Shown here: piece by piece, positions 52,023 to 62,279 of the stretch
Layout of the letters: every line of letters starts with the position of its first letter
Position numbering within the stretch: position 1 is the first letter of the stretch
Assembly (NCBI GenBank): GCA_000149225.2
Contig: CM000693.1
Span: 930,001 to 994,000, forward strand
DNA length: 64,000 nucleotides
Direction of reading: 5' to 3'
Source: Lachancea kluyveri NRRL Y-12651
Lineage: Eukaryota > Ascomycota > Saccharomycetes > Saccharomycetales > Saccharomycetaceae
Program-made: the position numbers and the translations under genes
The notes under the pieces: generated by a model
The model's input: only the letters and a program-made list of their open reading frames with translations
The model's database searches: none
Told to the model about the DNA's origin: nothing

Positions 52023-52353
52023 ACTGCGTGGAAACCCGTCCTTTCAAAACCAGAAAATACGAATTTCTCGCCTTCTTTAGCGCTTCTTGGCTCTTTGACT
52101 CTAAAAATGTTTGTATAGAATAATAGTTGTACTGTATGTACGCATAAGCGTGCCCAAGGTTCATACCTCTCTCGTGTTATATTGTATCCGGGTAACTCCA
52201 TGTCAGCTTTCCCTCCCTCTCTTTTTTTTCTCTTCTGGGAGGAAGGAAGGCGAAAACGGAAAAATGTGGGCTTTCACAAGATATAAGAAATCTTAGAAGC
52301 GAATCGCCACCCACAAGGATAACTGATTATACCAACAAAGCAATATAGAAAAG
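52023..52353. promoter_or_regulatory. RPT1 promoter with Rpn4 site
   Basis: 331 bases with the AVT3 3' end and the RPT1 promoter. ATCGCCACCC at 52303-52312 is the complement of GGGTGGCGAT, a PACE-type Rpn4 site, about 40 bases from the RPT1 ATG. A T-rich tract lies at 52219-52232. Confidence 0.7.
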
Positions 52354-53849
52354 ATGCCTCCAAAAGAAAATTGGGAAAAATATACCGCTCCAATTGAGGA
52401 AGAGGAGACTGAAGAGGAGAAGAAAGTTGTTCCTCTATCAGAAGGTGACATCCAAGTGTTAAAGACTTACGTATGTATACCAACTCTTTTATTTTCCAAG
52501 TTTCGCCACCCTAATTGTAGGGAAACAATACTGGCGAGAACACACTATATTTACAAGAAACAGAGTTTACTAACATTACATTTATTATTTCACAGGGTGC
52601 TGCTCCATATGCTAACAAATTGAAAGAAATCGAAAAGGATTTGAAAGATATCGAAGCCAGGATTAAGGAAAAAGCAGGCGTCAAAGAAAGTGACACAGGT
52701 TTGGCACCATCGCATTTATGGGACATAATGGGGGATAGGCAAAGGTTAAGCGAAGAACATCCTTTACAGGTAGCCCGTTGCACTAAGATCATTAAAGGCG
52801 ACTCCTCGTCCTCCTCTCCAGAGGATACCCAAAGCAACAGTAGTCCCAATAGCGAAGAAGATGACGAAGATGCCAAATACGTTATTAATTTAAAACAGAT
52901 TGCCAAATTTGTTGTTGGCTTGGGTGAACGTGTGTCTCCAACAGACATCGAGGAAGGTATGAGAGTCGGTGTTGATAGATCCAAATATCACATCGAATTG
53001 CCACTTCCACCAAGGATCGATCCATCCGTCACCATGATGACCGTCGAAGAAAAACCGGACGTTACTTACAGCGATGTGGGTGGTTGTAAAGAGCAGATTG
53101 ACAAGTTAAGAGAAGTCGTCGAGCTACCACTATTATCACCAGAACGATTTGCTACATTGGGTATCGATCCGCCAAAGGGTATTCTACTTTACGGTCCGCC
53201 AGGTACCGGTAAGACCTTGTGTGCTCGTGCCGTCGCTAACAGAACAGATGCCACTTTTATCAGAGTCATTGGTTCCGAATTGGTTCAGAAATACGTTGGT
53301 GAAGGTGCACGTATGGTTAGAGAGTTGTTTGAGATGGCACGTACAAAGAAGGCCTGTATCATTTTCTTCGACGAAGTCGACGCCATTGGTGGTGCTCGTT
53401 TCGACGACGGTGCTGGTGGGGACAACGAAGTCCAAAGAACTATGTTGGAATTGATCACCCAGTTGGACGGGTTTGATCCTCGTGGTAACATCAAAGTTAT
53501 GTTTGCAACGAATAGACCAAACACGTTGGACCCTGCATTGTTGAGACCTGGTAGAATAGATCGTAAAGTTGAGTTCTCGCTACCCGATTTGGAAGGTCGT
53601 GCAAATATTTTCCGTATCCACACCAAATCGATGAGTGTGGAGCGTGGCATTAGATGGGAACTAATCTCCAGACTATGTCCAAACTCTACAGGTGCAGAAC
53701 TAAGGTCGGTTTGTACAGAGGCTGGTATGTTTGCAATTAGAGCAAGGAGGAAAGTAGCTACTGAAAAAGATTTCTTAAAGGCAGTGGAAAAAGTTATCAA
53801 CGGCTACAAGAAGTTTAGTTCCACATCTCGTTACATGCAATACAACTAG
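52354..53849 (+). CDS. RPT1: 26S proteasome ATPase Rpt1, with intron
   Basis: AAA ATPase of the proteasome base ring, 456 residues after splicing (S. cerevisiae 467). Exon 1, 52354-52470, encodes 39 residues ending VLKTY. The intron 52471-52595 (125 bases) starts GTATGT, has TACTAAC at 52568-52574 and ends CACAG. Exon 2, 52596-53849, resumes [10 protein letters not shown] exactly where the S. cerevisiae protein continues. The AAA domain has Walker A GPPGTGKT (239-246) and Walker B IIFFDEVD, then the ATNRP and LRPGRIDRK arginine-finger region, with a C-terminal tail ending RYMQYN. A Ser/Glu-rich low-complexity stretch lies at about residues 105-130. The S. cerevisiae gene has no intron as I know it. 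Confidence 0.97.
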
Positions 53850-53960
53850 CCTATGTAGAGCATATGCAAAACTCATGCAGAGAAGAAAATATTATTTTTA
53901 ATTGTACATCTATAGGCGTTTTTTTTTTTCAGTTTACTTTCCATCTTTGTCTCTTTTCTC

Positions 53961-54593
53961 TCACTCCCACCAACTGACCAACCCCATACCATCTGTCTGA
54001 CAACTGCCCAACAAGGCATAAGCCGGAGGTTTTTCACTTTTGCTTTTTTCTTCTTCGGCTATCTTTTCATCCTGTTCCATCTGCTCTTCCAGTTCTCTTT
54101 CTCTCGGAGATTTTGGTTTGACATCAACAAACACCTCTTGCTCCACTCTAAACCTGATCTTTTCGTTGACGTCAAAATATAGTTTAGTATCTTCATTCAT
54201 AGCCCAGACCCACGCATTGTCATCAGGAGAGTAATAGCAACCTTCAAACAACATCTTTTGAGGAATGAAAATATCTTCAAAAACACCCAGCAGAGAAATC
54301 TTGATACCCTCTGCCGTACACTTGGAAATCCAGCCTGTCAATATTTCGCCTACAAAAGGCTTGAACACAATACAGCGAAATGTGGTATTGATGTACGAGG
54401 CACCGTCGCCTGGTTTCAACTGGCCCTCGTCGACGGAAAGCAAATCGTAGATTGTAATGCACAGGCCAACATGTGGGATAATCTTATTGGCGTATTTGTT
54501 GTTCAGTTGATGGATAAGCGCGGAACTGGTATCTCTGTGAAATTGATCTGGTGGGATTCTAACCAGATCCGAAATTTTAGTGAGGATGAACAT
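53961..54593 (-). CDS. RPC25: RNA polymerase III subunit C25
   Basis: 210-residue subunit (S. cerevisiae 212), homologous to Rpb7, that forms the Pol III stalk with Rpc17 and helps initiation. The N-terminal SHS2-like domain reads FILTKISDLVRIPP through TFRCIVFKPFVGEIL, and an S1-type RNA-binding domain follows. The C-terminus is acidic and ends QTDGMGLVSWWE. It is convergent with RPT1 and divergent from LTV1, as on chromosome XI. Confidence 0.96.
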   Translation of the reverse strand: MFILTKISDLVRIPPDQFHRDTSSALIHQLNNKYANKIIPHVGLCITIYDLLSVDEGQLKPGDGASYINTTFRCIVFKPFVGEILTGWISKCTAEGIKISLLGVFEDIFIPQKMLFEGCYYSPDDNAWVWAMNEDTKLYFDVNEKIRFRVEQEVFVDVKPKSPRERELEEQMEQDEKIAEEEKSKSEKPPAYALLGSCQTDGMGLVSWWE

Positions 54594-55065
54594 GCAGCAG
54601 ATTTATCAACGATATGTTTACTAGTTTGATTTTAGACTGCGATGATCTGATGAAAAAGCTATTGAAAAATTCGGATGAGCTGAGCTGAGCTCACAAGACA
54701 TCTACGTGTAACACGATATAAGAGCCAGTTGTACTGAGTCGGAAGACTTGATAATTTTTAAGTGGATCAACCACAAGCCGGTTGAATAACTGTGTTAGCT
54801 CACATCTAAATAATATCGATGCCGATATGTCCTACTTGACCTAGAGACCGTTATAGATGGCTATTATGGCTTGCTACCGGTGGTTTACGTGATTAAAGAA
54901 TTTTATTTATTTTTTTTTTCTTGTTTCCGGTAATTAAATCTTTTCTTTTTCCCTGAAAATTTTCAAAGCTTAAAAATTGGCAAGATGAGATGAGATGAGA
55001 TAAAGAAGAGCTTCGACTTTTTAAACCAATAAATCTCGAAAAGCCAAGAAACGGAACCAGGTAGA
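54594..55065. promoter_or_regulatory. RPC25-LTV1 divergent promoter with two PAC/RRPE pairs
   Basis: 472 bases. Near RPC25: TGAAAAATT at 54663-54671 (RRPE) and GATGAGCTGA at 54674-54683 (PAC). Near LTV1: TGAAAATTTTCA at 54954-54965 (RRPE) and three overlapping GATGAG cores at 54984-54999. PAC is named for Pol A (I) and C (III) subunit genes, and the pair marks ribosome-biogenesis genes. Each gene has its own pair within about 120 bases of its start. Confidence 0.75.
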
Positions 55066-56511
55066 ATGTCTTCTAAGGCAAAGTTTAACAAGAAAACGGC
55101 ACAAAAGTTTGTTGTGGTCCACAGACCACATGACGATCCCCATTTCTATGACGATGGAGTCTCGGAACACGTCCTTGTTCCTGTCAACAACCCTAACAGT
55201 ACATCTTCGCGTGCCAACACGGGTAAAGCTCAATCGCCCTTTGCTAAGACAGTCATTAAGAAGCCTTTGGCTTCTGCTGACCCTGAATCGGTTAATCAAA
55301 CAGTTGGGGATGCTTCTTTATACGGCATTGATTTCGATGATTCGAAGTACGACTACACCCAGCACTTGAAGCCTATTGGTTTAGATCCAGAACACTCTGT
55401 GTTTATCCCATCCAAATCATCGGAGCGAGTGCCAAAACCCAAGGACAAAAACATCGAGAATCTATTTGTGGAGCTCGAGTACAAGGACGCGGCCAATAGC
55501 CAAGATTCTGTATTTCATAGAGGTGTTGCCAAGCCTGAATATCTGAAGCATCAGCAGGATATAAGCGAAGACATACGTGGATTTAGACCAGACATGAATC
55601 CTGCACTAAGAGAGGTTTTAGAGGCTTTGGAGGACGAGGCGTATGTGGTTAACGAAGATGTAGTTGTCTCCGGTAAGGACTTGAAGAAGGAAAAGCTTCC
55701 TCAAGGCGACGACGACGACGTGTTTTCACAGCTTTTAAAGAGTGGGGAGGCAGAAGGTGAGGAGGACTTTGAAGAAGACTTTGAAGAATGGGATATAGAC
55801 AATCTGGAGGACTTTGAGCAGAACAACTACCGTGAAGAACTGGAACAATTTGACAAAGTTGAAAACTTAGAAGACTTGCAAGAAATAGACTACCAAGCCG
55901 ATGTCAGGAGGTTCAAGAAAGAGCAATCGAGGAAGCAGTACAACGATTGGGATTCCGAAGGTGAACTTGACGAGGATGTAGCAGAAGTCGGTAGTCTGGA
56001 GGCGTTTAACGAAGCGGAAGAGGAACAAGGAGATGAAGAAAGAGACGGGTTGGCAGAGCTTCCTTCGATCGGCAATAAGAAAACCAGCTCTAAAAAGAAG
56101 AAGGTCCGCCGCAAGAAAGGTGCCATGTCTGATGTTTCCGGGTTCTCCATGAGTTCCAGCGCAATTGCTCGTACCGAAGTCATGACCATTTTAGACGATA
56201 AATATGACAGGATTATTTCTGGCTACGAAAATTACGAGGAAGAACAAGCGGTTGACGAAGAAGAAAGCTATAAACCGTTTGATATGTCCACAGAAAGAGC
56301 AGATTTTGAATCTCTGCTCGATGAATTCTTAGACAACTACGAGTTGGAGCAAGGTGGTAGAAAACTGGCTAAAAAAGATAGTGAAGTTGCACGTTTCAAA
56401 CAGGCGGCAGATGAAGTGAGCAAAGGTAAGTTGTCTATGAGAAGGAAAAAAGAACAAAAAAACAATGGAGTTGACAAGGTGGCTAACAGTCTAAGTAGTT
56501 TAAAATTCTAG
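55066..56511 (+). CDS. LTV1: 40S ribosome assembly and export factor Ltv1
   Basis: 481 residues (S. cerevisiae 463). The protein is very acidic and lysine-rich and binds pre-40S particles at the beak with Enp1 and Rps3; release needs phosphorylation. The N-terminal block KTAQKFVVVHRPHDDPHFYDD is the conserved Ltv1 signature. Acidic stretches such as EEDFEEDFEEWDIDNLEDF follow. The late Ser-rich block SGFSMSSSAIARTEVM, where casein kinase sites lie in the family, is also conserved. The N-terminal ATG is the first in frame. Confidence 0.95.
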   Translation: MSSKAKFNKKTAQKFVVVHRPHDDPHFYDDGVSEHVLVPVNNPNSTSSRANTGKAQSPFAKTVIKKPLASADPESVNQTVGDASLYGIDFDDSKYDYTQHLKPIGLDPEHSVFIPSKSSERVPKPKDKNIENLFVELEYKDAANSQDSVFHRGVAKPEYLKHQQDISEDIRGFRPDMNPALREVLEALEDEAYVVNEDVVVSGKDLKKEKLPQGDDDDVFSQLLKSGEAEGEEDFEEDFEEWDIDNLEDFEQNNYREELEQFDKVENLEDLQEIDYQADVRRFKKEQSRKQYNDWDSEGELDEDVAEVGSLEAFNEAEEEQGDEERDGLAELPSIGNKKTSSKKKKVRRKKGAMSDVSGFSMSSSAIARTEVMTILDDKYDRIISGYENYEEEQAVDEEESYKPFDMSTERADFESLLDEFLDNYELEQGGRKLAKKDSEVARFKQAADEVSKGKLSMRRKKEQKNNGVDKVANSLSSLKF

Positions 56512-56882
56512 TTGATCTTTTGTGTAAATACCAATACCTCTGTTAATCCTCATCAGCTGGGAAAACAACAAAAAACATTTAAGGTTGGAAACATTCCGTT
56601 TTGCTCGAGCAATATATATATGTATCGACTCCAAATGGAATCTGCTGCTGCGATTGTTTACTTCGAAGGTTTAAAACTGATCAAACACCGTTAGCTTATA
56701 TATGTAGTTGTGTACAATGGTATTCTTTGTCACGTGCTCTCTGTGTCCTTTTTTTTTTTAGCTGTTGTTTTGTGTTTTTTTTCGATACGATATAAAGGGT
56801 GTAGATCTACGTGGCGTTGCCTTACCCCTTTACTTCTACAAGTATTGCTATTAAATTACACAAAACAACAGAGAAAGCAAAA
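56512..56882. other. LTV1-MRP8 intergenic region
   Basis: 371 bases with a short TATATATA run near 56611-56621, one CACGTG at 56731-56736 and T-rich runs near 56750 and 56775. The MRP8 frame is open upstream to 56811 but without ATG, so it is left in this region. Confidence 0.5.
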
Positions 56883-57536
56883 ATGTCTGAAGAATTATCC
56901 CATTTGAAGCAACAAGTTCAAGAACTACAAGAATTAGTCAAGAGACAAAACTTGCTGATCAGCAAAACAGGCCAGTCTGTGTTGGAATTGCAAGTTTCTA
57001 AGCAGAGGTCTGACATCGAAGATCTAGATGACAAATATTTACCTTCAAAGGGTAAGAAATCATCTAGCCAATTCGATTCTACAGATTTTGCCACCAACGA
57101 GGATTTGGTTCAACTAGTTGGTGAACTACAGGGCCAACTAGATACTATCGAAGAAAGGTCTGTTAGAAGATTGGTCAACTCAACCAAAGTCGACGCCAAG
57201 GACTTTTTGGCACCATTGCCTAATGCGGATGGCGAAATTCCAGCGATTTCTGATGGTGTTTTCCCACGCTCTTTGCAAGATTTTGAAAAATTGGATAATT
57301 CCAAACTGTTTAGGTTGTCCAAGTTTTACGAATTACTACCACCAAGTTTGAAAGAACAGGAGAAGTTTGAAGACTTCTTGGAAGGTAAGGTCGAAAACTT
57401 TCACATTAACGAAACTACAGAGGAAGATGTTGAAAAGGAGTTGGAAAACTATTCAGAGGAACAGTTGACCGACATTTTTAATGATTTGGCAAGGTATTTG
57501 GGTATTAAAACTAGAAGAGGTACTGACGTTTGGTAA
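56883..57536 (+). CDS. MRP8: Mrp8-like coiled-coil protein
   Basis: 217 residues from the first ATG (S. cerevisiae Mrp8 219). The N-terminus is a coiled coil (LKQQVQELQELVKRQNLLI), then a conserved block LVQLVGELQGQLDTIEERS and the motif PRSLQDFEKLD. The C-terminus reads RYLGIKTRRGTDVW. It was first named as a mitochondrial ribosomal protein, but no presequence is visible and a cytosolic role is more likely; the function is not known. The frame continues 24 codons upstream through GTG without an ATG. Confidence 0.92.
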   Translation: MSEELSHLKQQVQELQELVKRQNLLISKTGQSVLELQVSKQRSDIEDLDDKYLPSKGKKSSSQFDSTDFATNEDLVQLVGELQGQLDTIEERSVRRLVNSTKVDAKDFLAPLPNADGEIPAISDGVFPRSLQDFEKLDNSKLFRLSKFYELLPPSLKEQEKFEDFLEGKVENFHINETTEEDVEKELENYSEEQLTDIFNDLARYLGIKTRRGTDVW

Positions 57537-57622
57537 GTTTAACCCAAGGGCCAATGTTTTATAGTAATAAAAATAACTGTTTTGGTGTCTTTTCTCTTTT
57601 TCAAGCACCGTTACTTAAAACG

Positions 57623-57645
57623 ATATATATATATATATATATATA
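57623..57645. repeat. TA dinucleotide microsatellite
   Basis: About eleven TA units (after CGA, before TGTTTT) between the convergent MRP8 and NOP9 3' ends. No function seen. Confidence 0.85.
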
Positions 57646-57728
57646 TGTTTTACTTGGAATAATGTAATGTACAAAATGTCTCTTTGGCCTTACTCTGTCC
57701 CTTTTCTTTCTTTCTTTCTTTCCCTCTT

Positions 57729-59753
57729 TCATTGTCTGTCCTGACTTCTAAACTTTTGTCTTTTGAAGGAAGTCCTGTCAGAATGAGCAGGAGGACCACG
57801 CTTAGCACCAAAGTTTTTTGGTTGCAGTGGCTTGGAATCTGGGAACAACTCCATCTCTTGTTCTTTGACTAGTCTTTTCCAGTCAAATCTCTTTCTTGCA
57901 AACTTTTCCAGAGACCAATTCTTCCAAACCTGTCTACCGTAAACACTGTTCTTTACTTTGGTAGATTCTTCGCCTAGGCTAATGGCAATTCTTTCCTTGT
58001 ACATGGCCAATTTGGCTGTGAATTCCCATAACTTGTCTACGATGTGAGAACCATAAGCATTACAGGATAAGTTGACCACGTCCTTGCACAGAATGTTCAG
58101 TAGCAGCTTTCTCTTGATTATCTCGACTCTTTTGACTTGCAATACGTGTTCCACAACATGAGAGAAAACACCGTGGTAGCACATTTGTAAGAATCTCTCT
58201 TCTGGTAGGGAAAGCAAACTGTCGATGGTAATCTCTAAGAATTTGTCGTCGTAGTCTATCAATTTTTCTAAAAATAGGGATCTTCTTCTTTCTTCAGCAG
58301 TTGGCCAATCGTCTCTGGTATTGCCCAGGGTTGAAGAGCTCAATAGCAAGCAGCTTTCTAAAATGTTTTTATTTTCAGATTCTTCAGGATAGTATTTCTT
58401 GACCAATTGGGTAATAACTTCATCTCTCATGTAGTTGTCTTGCCTAATGCTAGCATCGATAACCTCGGTACCAAAGTCAACGTTTGAATTTAGCAGTAAG
58501 CTCAATTCTGGAATCAAATTGCTTAGCATCTCCTTGACCTCGTTTTGGTGTAAGTGTTTTAATAGGGATTGGACGACGTAAGAGCCTGTGGTATCTCTTT
58601 TAGCCAGCTTGACGATACGATCTCTCATGTATAATTTGTACAATCTCTCTGCAGATTTTACTCTTGTAAATGAAACAACATTTTGTAAGAAATGAGAGCC
58701 CACTGGATCAGATAGCAAGTATTCAACGAATGACTCTTCCTTTGGATCCTTTTCTTCTGTAGAACTGAAAATCAAATTCCAAAAAGACCGGTCTCTATCG
58801 AATATACCTTCCACTTGGATGATCAACTGGATAACTGGCGAGGCAACTTTGTCAATGCAGTATTCCCTCACTTTCGTGATACAGGTTGGGCTTATTTTAG
58901 GACGGTTTTGCAAACCTATTTCGACGCCATTGGTAAAATCCTTGTACAGAGAAGATAACGATTCACGCAATTCTAACTTGAAAGAGTCAGGAGTTTTATA
59001 AACCTTGTTGAAATCATCATTATCTTTCAAATCAATCATCTTACGAGCAATTTTAGATCTTTTGGAACGCAAAGTTGAATTGCTCATGGTGGAGCTTGGT
59101 AAGTTTTTGGAAGATAAAATCAAAATCAGCAACCTCAAAACATGAGAGGCGTATTGATGGTTGATCATCGCCTTTAGATACGGTTTGAACTCATTCAACA
59201 TAAACAAGAACATACTTTCCATTGGTGCGAATACACTCTCCTCTTCGCCGTCGTTGCTTTCCACATCATTGAAACTCGGAGTCAACAATTCTTTTTCGAC
59301 CAAGGCTGCACTTCTAACAAGCAATGTCTCTAGAACATGAGAAGAGTATTTGTGGCAAGAGAGATTAAAGAAAAACCCGTTGAAAGTCTTGAAGATTGAT
59401 TTTAGCTGTAAGTCATTGCTTTCCAGAATTATACGTTCCATCAACTTCGAGCAGATCTGAGAGGTAGCTAGCTTCAACTCTTTACCCTTGCTTTCTTCAA
59501 TAACACTATCAATAAAGTGGCGTTTTTCCTCTAGAGTTTCGAAAGTGTCAATGGCTAAAGTCGATTCGGCTTGCTTAAAATACTCCAGTTCCTGGGTATC
59601 CAATACACCGAAAAAAGTGTTTGGTGAGCCTTCGGTACTAGTGTTGTTTTGTTCCTCATGGCTTTCATAGTGAATTTGCTCATCCTCTTTAGAGGGTTGG
59701 AAATTATCCTCCTGTTGTTTTTTCAGTAGCTTTCTGCCTCTAGGTTTACCCAT
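57729..59753 (-). CDS. NOP9: Pumilio-repeat pre-40S factor Nop9
   Basis: 674 residues (S. cerevisiae Nop9 666). RNA-binding nucleolar protein with eleven Puf-like repeats that binds 18S precursor RNA and delays cleavage by Nob1. The N-terminus is KGRK-rich; then [19 protein letters not shown] is a strong Nop9 signature. The repeats carry [28 protein letters not shown] and [10 protein letters not shown] motifs. I first considered Puf6, but those signatures and its CCT8 neighbour (NOP9 is YJL010C, CCT8 is YJL008C) settle it. Its promoter has PAC and RRPE boxes. It is convergent with MRP8. Confidence 0.95.
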   Translation of the reverse strand: MGKPRGRKLLKKQQEDNFQPSKEDEQIHYESHEEQNNTSTEGSPNTFFGVLDTQELEYFKQAESTLAIDTFETLEEKRHFIDSVIEESKGKELKLATSQICSKLMERIILESNDLQLKSIFKTFNGFFFNLSCHKYSSHVLETLLVRSAALVEKELLTPSFNDVESNDGEEESVFAPMESMFLFMLNEFKPYLKAMINHQYASHVLRLLILILSSKNLPSSTMSNSTLRSKRSKIARKMIDLKDNDDFNKVYKTPDSFKLELRESLSSLYKDFTNGVEIGLQNRPKISPTCITKVREYCIDKVASPVIQLIIQVEGIFDRDRSFWNLIFSSTEEKDPKEESFVEYLLSDPVGSHFLQNVVSFTRVKSAERLYKLYMRDRIVKLAKRDTTGSYVVQSLLKHLHQNEVKEMLSNLIPELSLLLNSNVDFGTEVIDASIRQDNYMRDEVITQLVKKYYPEESENKNILESCLLLSSSTLGNTRDDWPTAEERRRSLFLEKLIDYDDKFLEITIDSLLSLPEERFLQMCYHGVFSHVVEHVLQVKRVEIIKRKLLLNILCKDVVNLSCNAYGSHIVDKLWEFTAKLAMYKERIAISLGEESTKVKNSVYGRQVWKNWSLEKFARKRFDWKRLVKEQEMELFPDSKPLQPKNFGAKRGPPAHSDRTSFKRQKFRSQDRQ

Positions 59754-59818
59754 TTCTATAGCAAGTTAAGTAGCCGTTGGAATTGTAATGGGAACTAAAC
59801 ACTATAAAATCTTTAGAG

Positions 59819-59852
59819 CTCATCTCATCTCACGCTTTTCCAGAAAATTTTT
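59819..59852 (-). promoter_or_regulatory. PAC and RRPE boxes upstream of NOP9
   Basis: Two overlapping CTCATC cores at 59819-59829 (complement GATGAGATGAG) and GAAAATTTTT at 59843-59852, about 65-100 bases upstream of the NOP9 ATG. They form a PAC/RRPE pair as at RPC25 and LTV1 and fit a ribosome-biogenesis gene. Confidence 0.7.
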
Positions 59853-59956
59853 ACGTTTCTTTTTTTTTCTCTCTCTTTCTTGTGTATCATGATGAACGAA
59901 CTACTAAATGGTACATACAGGAAGATGGCTGTGATATTCTACATAGATTTTTTATA

Positions 59957-61654
59957 TTAATCGTCTTGATCCCAGTTACCTGGCTTTGGGCCCTTTGGAG
60001 CTTGGGGACCACCTGCTCTCTTGGCCATAATAATCTGATCAATAGACAAAACAGTAGTAGCGGCCTCGGTAGCAACATTGATGGCAAACTTCTTAGCAGC
60101 TAGCAAGTCGTAAATGCCCTCTTCACGAACGTCTTTGACACCTTCGGCAGATTCACCATCGATGTCAACACCTTGGTAAATCTTTTCTTTATTAGATTCT
60201 TCGGAATCGCTTTCTGCGCGTGTGTGTGTAGCATATAGATTTGGAAGTACCTCGTTTACGTTTAAACCTGCAGTTTCAGCCAAAGTTCTTGGGACGACTT
60301 CAAAAGCAACAGCAAATTGTTTGATGGCTAGTTGCAATAAGCCCGGAGTCCTTTCACCGCATTGAGTAATTCTAGAGACCAAATCGATCTCAGTGGCACC
60401 GGCGCCCGGTAGTAGTTTACCACCATCTGGTTTCATCAAACCCTTGATAGCGGCAACACCGTCGTCGATTGCTCTTTCGATGTCATCTAAGTTGTTTTGC
60501 GTAGCACCTCTTAGAATAATAGTAGCAGTTCTGGTAATTTCGTCATCTTCCTGCTTGAAAATAGTGACTCTGTTACCACCGATTTCCTTGGTTTTCACTG
60601 TTTCCACAATACCAACTTCTTCTGGAGTTGGTGCACCCAATCTTGGGATTGGAGTAGCACCACAGACGCGACAAACTCTCCTTAATTCAAACTTGCTTGG
60701 TACCTTCAACACCAAAATTCCATATCTGTTTAAATAGTGTAAAGCTAGTTCACCGACCCCACTACCAGCGATAACACATCTGATACCTGCATCAGCAAGT
60801 TCCTTAATCATTGTGTCTAACTGTTTTTCCTCACCCTTGGTGAAGTCCAACATCTCTTGGGCATTATGCAACAGCACAGTGCCTTTTGTTTCTGTGTTGG
60901 CGATATCGATTGGACAGGTGAACACGGCAACTTTATGCTTTTCACCTTGTGCCAAAGATTTTAGATGGCCTTCTGGCTCACGGTTGAAAACCATACCTTT
61001 TACCACAGTAGAATTTGGTAGAGAGCCACCCATGACTTTTACAACCCTGATCGAGTCCACGTTGAAAAAGTTTGATTTATCTGGTAGAACGTGCGACACT
61101 GCTTCCGCAATGAGTTCACTCAAAATGTCCTCAGAGCCATATTGCTTAGATGATATCACAGGCTTGATCACTTTGATCAATTCCTCCCTATCGTGTTTGT
61201 CGGTAATTTCATCGATACACATGGAATCCAACTCTTTCAAAGTAAAGTTTTTAGCCATGTTGTAACCTTGAATGATTTCAACTGGAGATAACCCTAAAGC
61301 CAATAGTTTTTCACTAAGGTATAGCAATTCACCGGCAAGGATCAATACCAGGTTGGTACCGTCACCCATGTCAATTTTTTGTTGCTCAGTTGCCATAACC
61401 AGAACTTTGACAGCTGGGTGAACGATTTCTAATTCTCTCAACATGGTAGCGGCATCATTGGTGATAATGATTTTACCCAAATGGTTAATGATAATTTTGT
61501 TTCTACCACATGGACCCATGGAGGTTAAACACATTTGGTGAATTTCACGAATGGCGGCGATGGATTTATTAATCTGACCATCAGCATTAGAGTAACTGTT
61601 GTAACCCTGCTTGAAAAGGCCGGCGTTAGGATTCTGAGGTAATCTTAGAGACAT
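59957..61654 (-). CDS. CCT8: TRiC/CCT chaperonin subunit theta
   Basis: 565 residues (S. cerevisiae Cct8 568) of the cytosolic group II chaperonin that folds actin and tubulin. The start MSLRLPQNPNAGLFKQGYNS matches Cct8; the frame opens two codons earlier with TTG and ATC, which are not used. ATP-binding motifs are GPCGRNK (48-54), GDGT (97-100) and the late GAGATEIDL. The end, GPKPGNWDQDD, is characteristic of theta. I first weighed CCT6, but the N- and C-termini fit Cct8. It is tandem with NOP9. A canonical Rpn4-type site lies upstream. Confidence 0.97.
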   Translation of the reverse strand: MSLRLPQNPNAGLFKQGYNSYSNADGQINKSIAAIREIHQMCLTSMGPCGRNKIIINHLGKIIITNDAATMLRELEIVHPAVKVLVMATEQQKIDMGDGTNLVLILAGELLYLSEKLLALGLSPVEIIQGYNMAKNFTLKELDSMCIDEITDKHDREELIKVIKPVISSKQYGSEDILSELIAEAVSHVLPDKSNFFNVDSIRVVKVMGGSLPNSTVVKGMVFNREPEGHLKSLAQGEKHKVAVFTCPIDIANTETKGTVLLHNAQEMLDFTKGEEKQLDTMIKELADAGIRCVIAGSGVGELALHYLNRYGILVLKVPSKFELRRVCRVCGATPIPRLGAPTPEEVGIVETVKTKEIGGNRVTIFKQEDDEITRTATIILRGATQNNLDDIERAIDDGVAAIKGLMKPDGGKLLPGAGATEIDLVSRITQCGERTPGLLQLAIKQFAVAFEVVPRTLAETAGLNVNEVLPNLYATHTRAESDSEESNKEKIYQGVDIDGESAEGVKDVREEGIYDLLAAKKFAINVATEAATTVLSIDQIIMAKRAGGPQAPKGPKPGNWDQDD

Positions 61655-61946
61655 GATCAATCGGTTAAGTTAATCCTCCTATTATTAATGGTTTCCGTCA
61701 ATAATACAACTAGATCACATTGTCGAATAATACTTTTTTTTTTTGCCACCGGCTTGAAAACTTTTCTTCATATTGACGTGTATAATGATATTAATACAGA
61801 AGTGCACCAGGCTCTATAGCATGAACACTTGCTAGGTTGATGGCTTGTACCAGGAGGATTTCAAGTCACCAGCCAATCGATTTGAGGAATTCAGACACTC
61901 GGTATTGTAGGATTTATTCCCCCGAAAATCTTGTAATTTTGATTAT
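61655..61946. promoter_or_regulatory. CCT8 promoter with canonical PACE site
   Basis: About 290 bases. TTTTGCCACC at 61741-61750 is the complement of GGTGGCAAAA, the exact Rpn4 consensus, about 90 bases upstream of the CCT8 ATG. Nothing else is recognised between it and the LTR. Confidence 0.65.
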
Positions 61947-62279
61947 TGAGAAATAGGTGAATACTGGGACAACTGTTGAGATTCCATTTTTGGTTAAGGC
62001 TATAATAATTTGGTATATGGTTATACTAGAAGTTCTCCTCACCTTTCTAGGAATCCAGAAAAGAGAGCCGGTAATTCTACATACAATTATTCATATATCC
62101 TCTTTCCTTTTATATGTTTTGGTTCATTATCCTATTACATTATCAATCCTTGCGTTTCAGCTTCCACTAACTTAGATGACTGTTTCTCATTCTTTATGTC
62201 ATCTTCTAGCACCGTATATGATAATGTGCTGGTAATACAAGTACTAGTCTATAGATGATAGTTGTATTTTGTTCCAACA
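61947..62279 (-). mobile_element. Solo LTR, Ty1/copia delta type
   Basis: 333-base LTR on the minus strand, closely resembling the S. cerevisiae Ty1/Ty2 delta (about 334 bases) along its full length as I remember it. It runs from the 5' TGTTGGAAC end (at 62279) to the 3' TATTTCTCA end (at 61947). A 5-base target duplication ATTAT flanks it at 61942-61946 and 62280-62284. There is no internal region, so it is a solo copy left after LTR-LTR recombination. It is about 400 bases upstream of tRNA-Met, the usual Ty1 target zone. The matching duplication suggests a fairly recent insertion. It is a fossil with no coding capacity. Confidence 0.9.

Noticed and set aside
57729-59753. Initial idea that the Puf-repeat gene is PUF6
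   Set aside because: N-terminal and repeat signatures match Nop9, and CCT8 is its neighbour as in S. cerevisiae chromosome X.
59957-61654. Initial idea that the chaperonin gene is CCT6
   Set aside because: Both ends match Cct8 (theta) closely.
61957-62258. Short overlapping open frames right of CCT8
   Set aside because: They fall inside the solo LTR and are chance frames.
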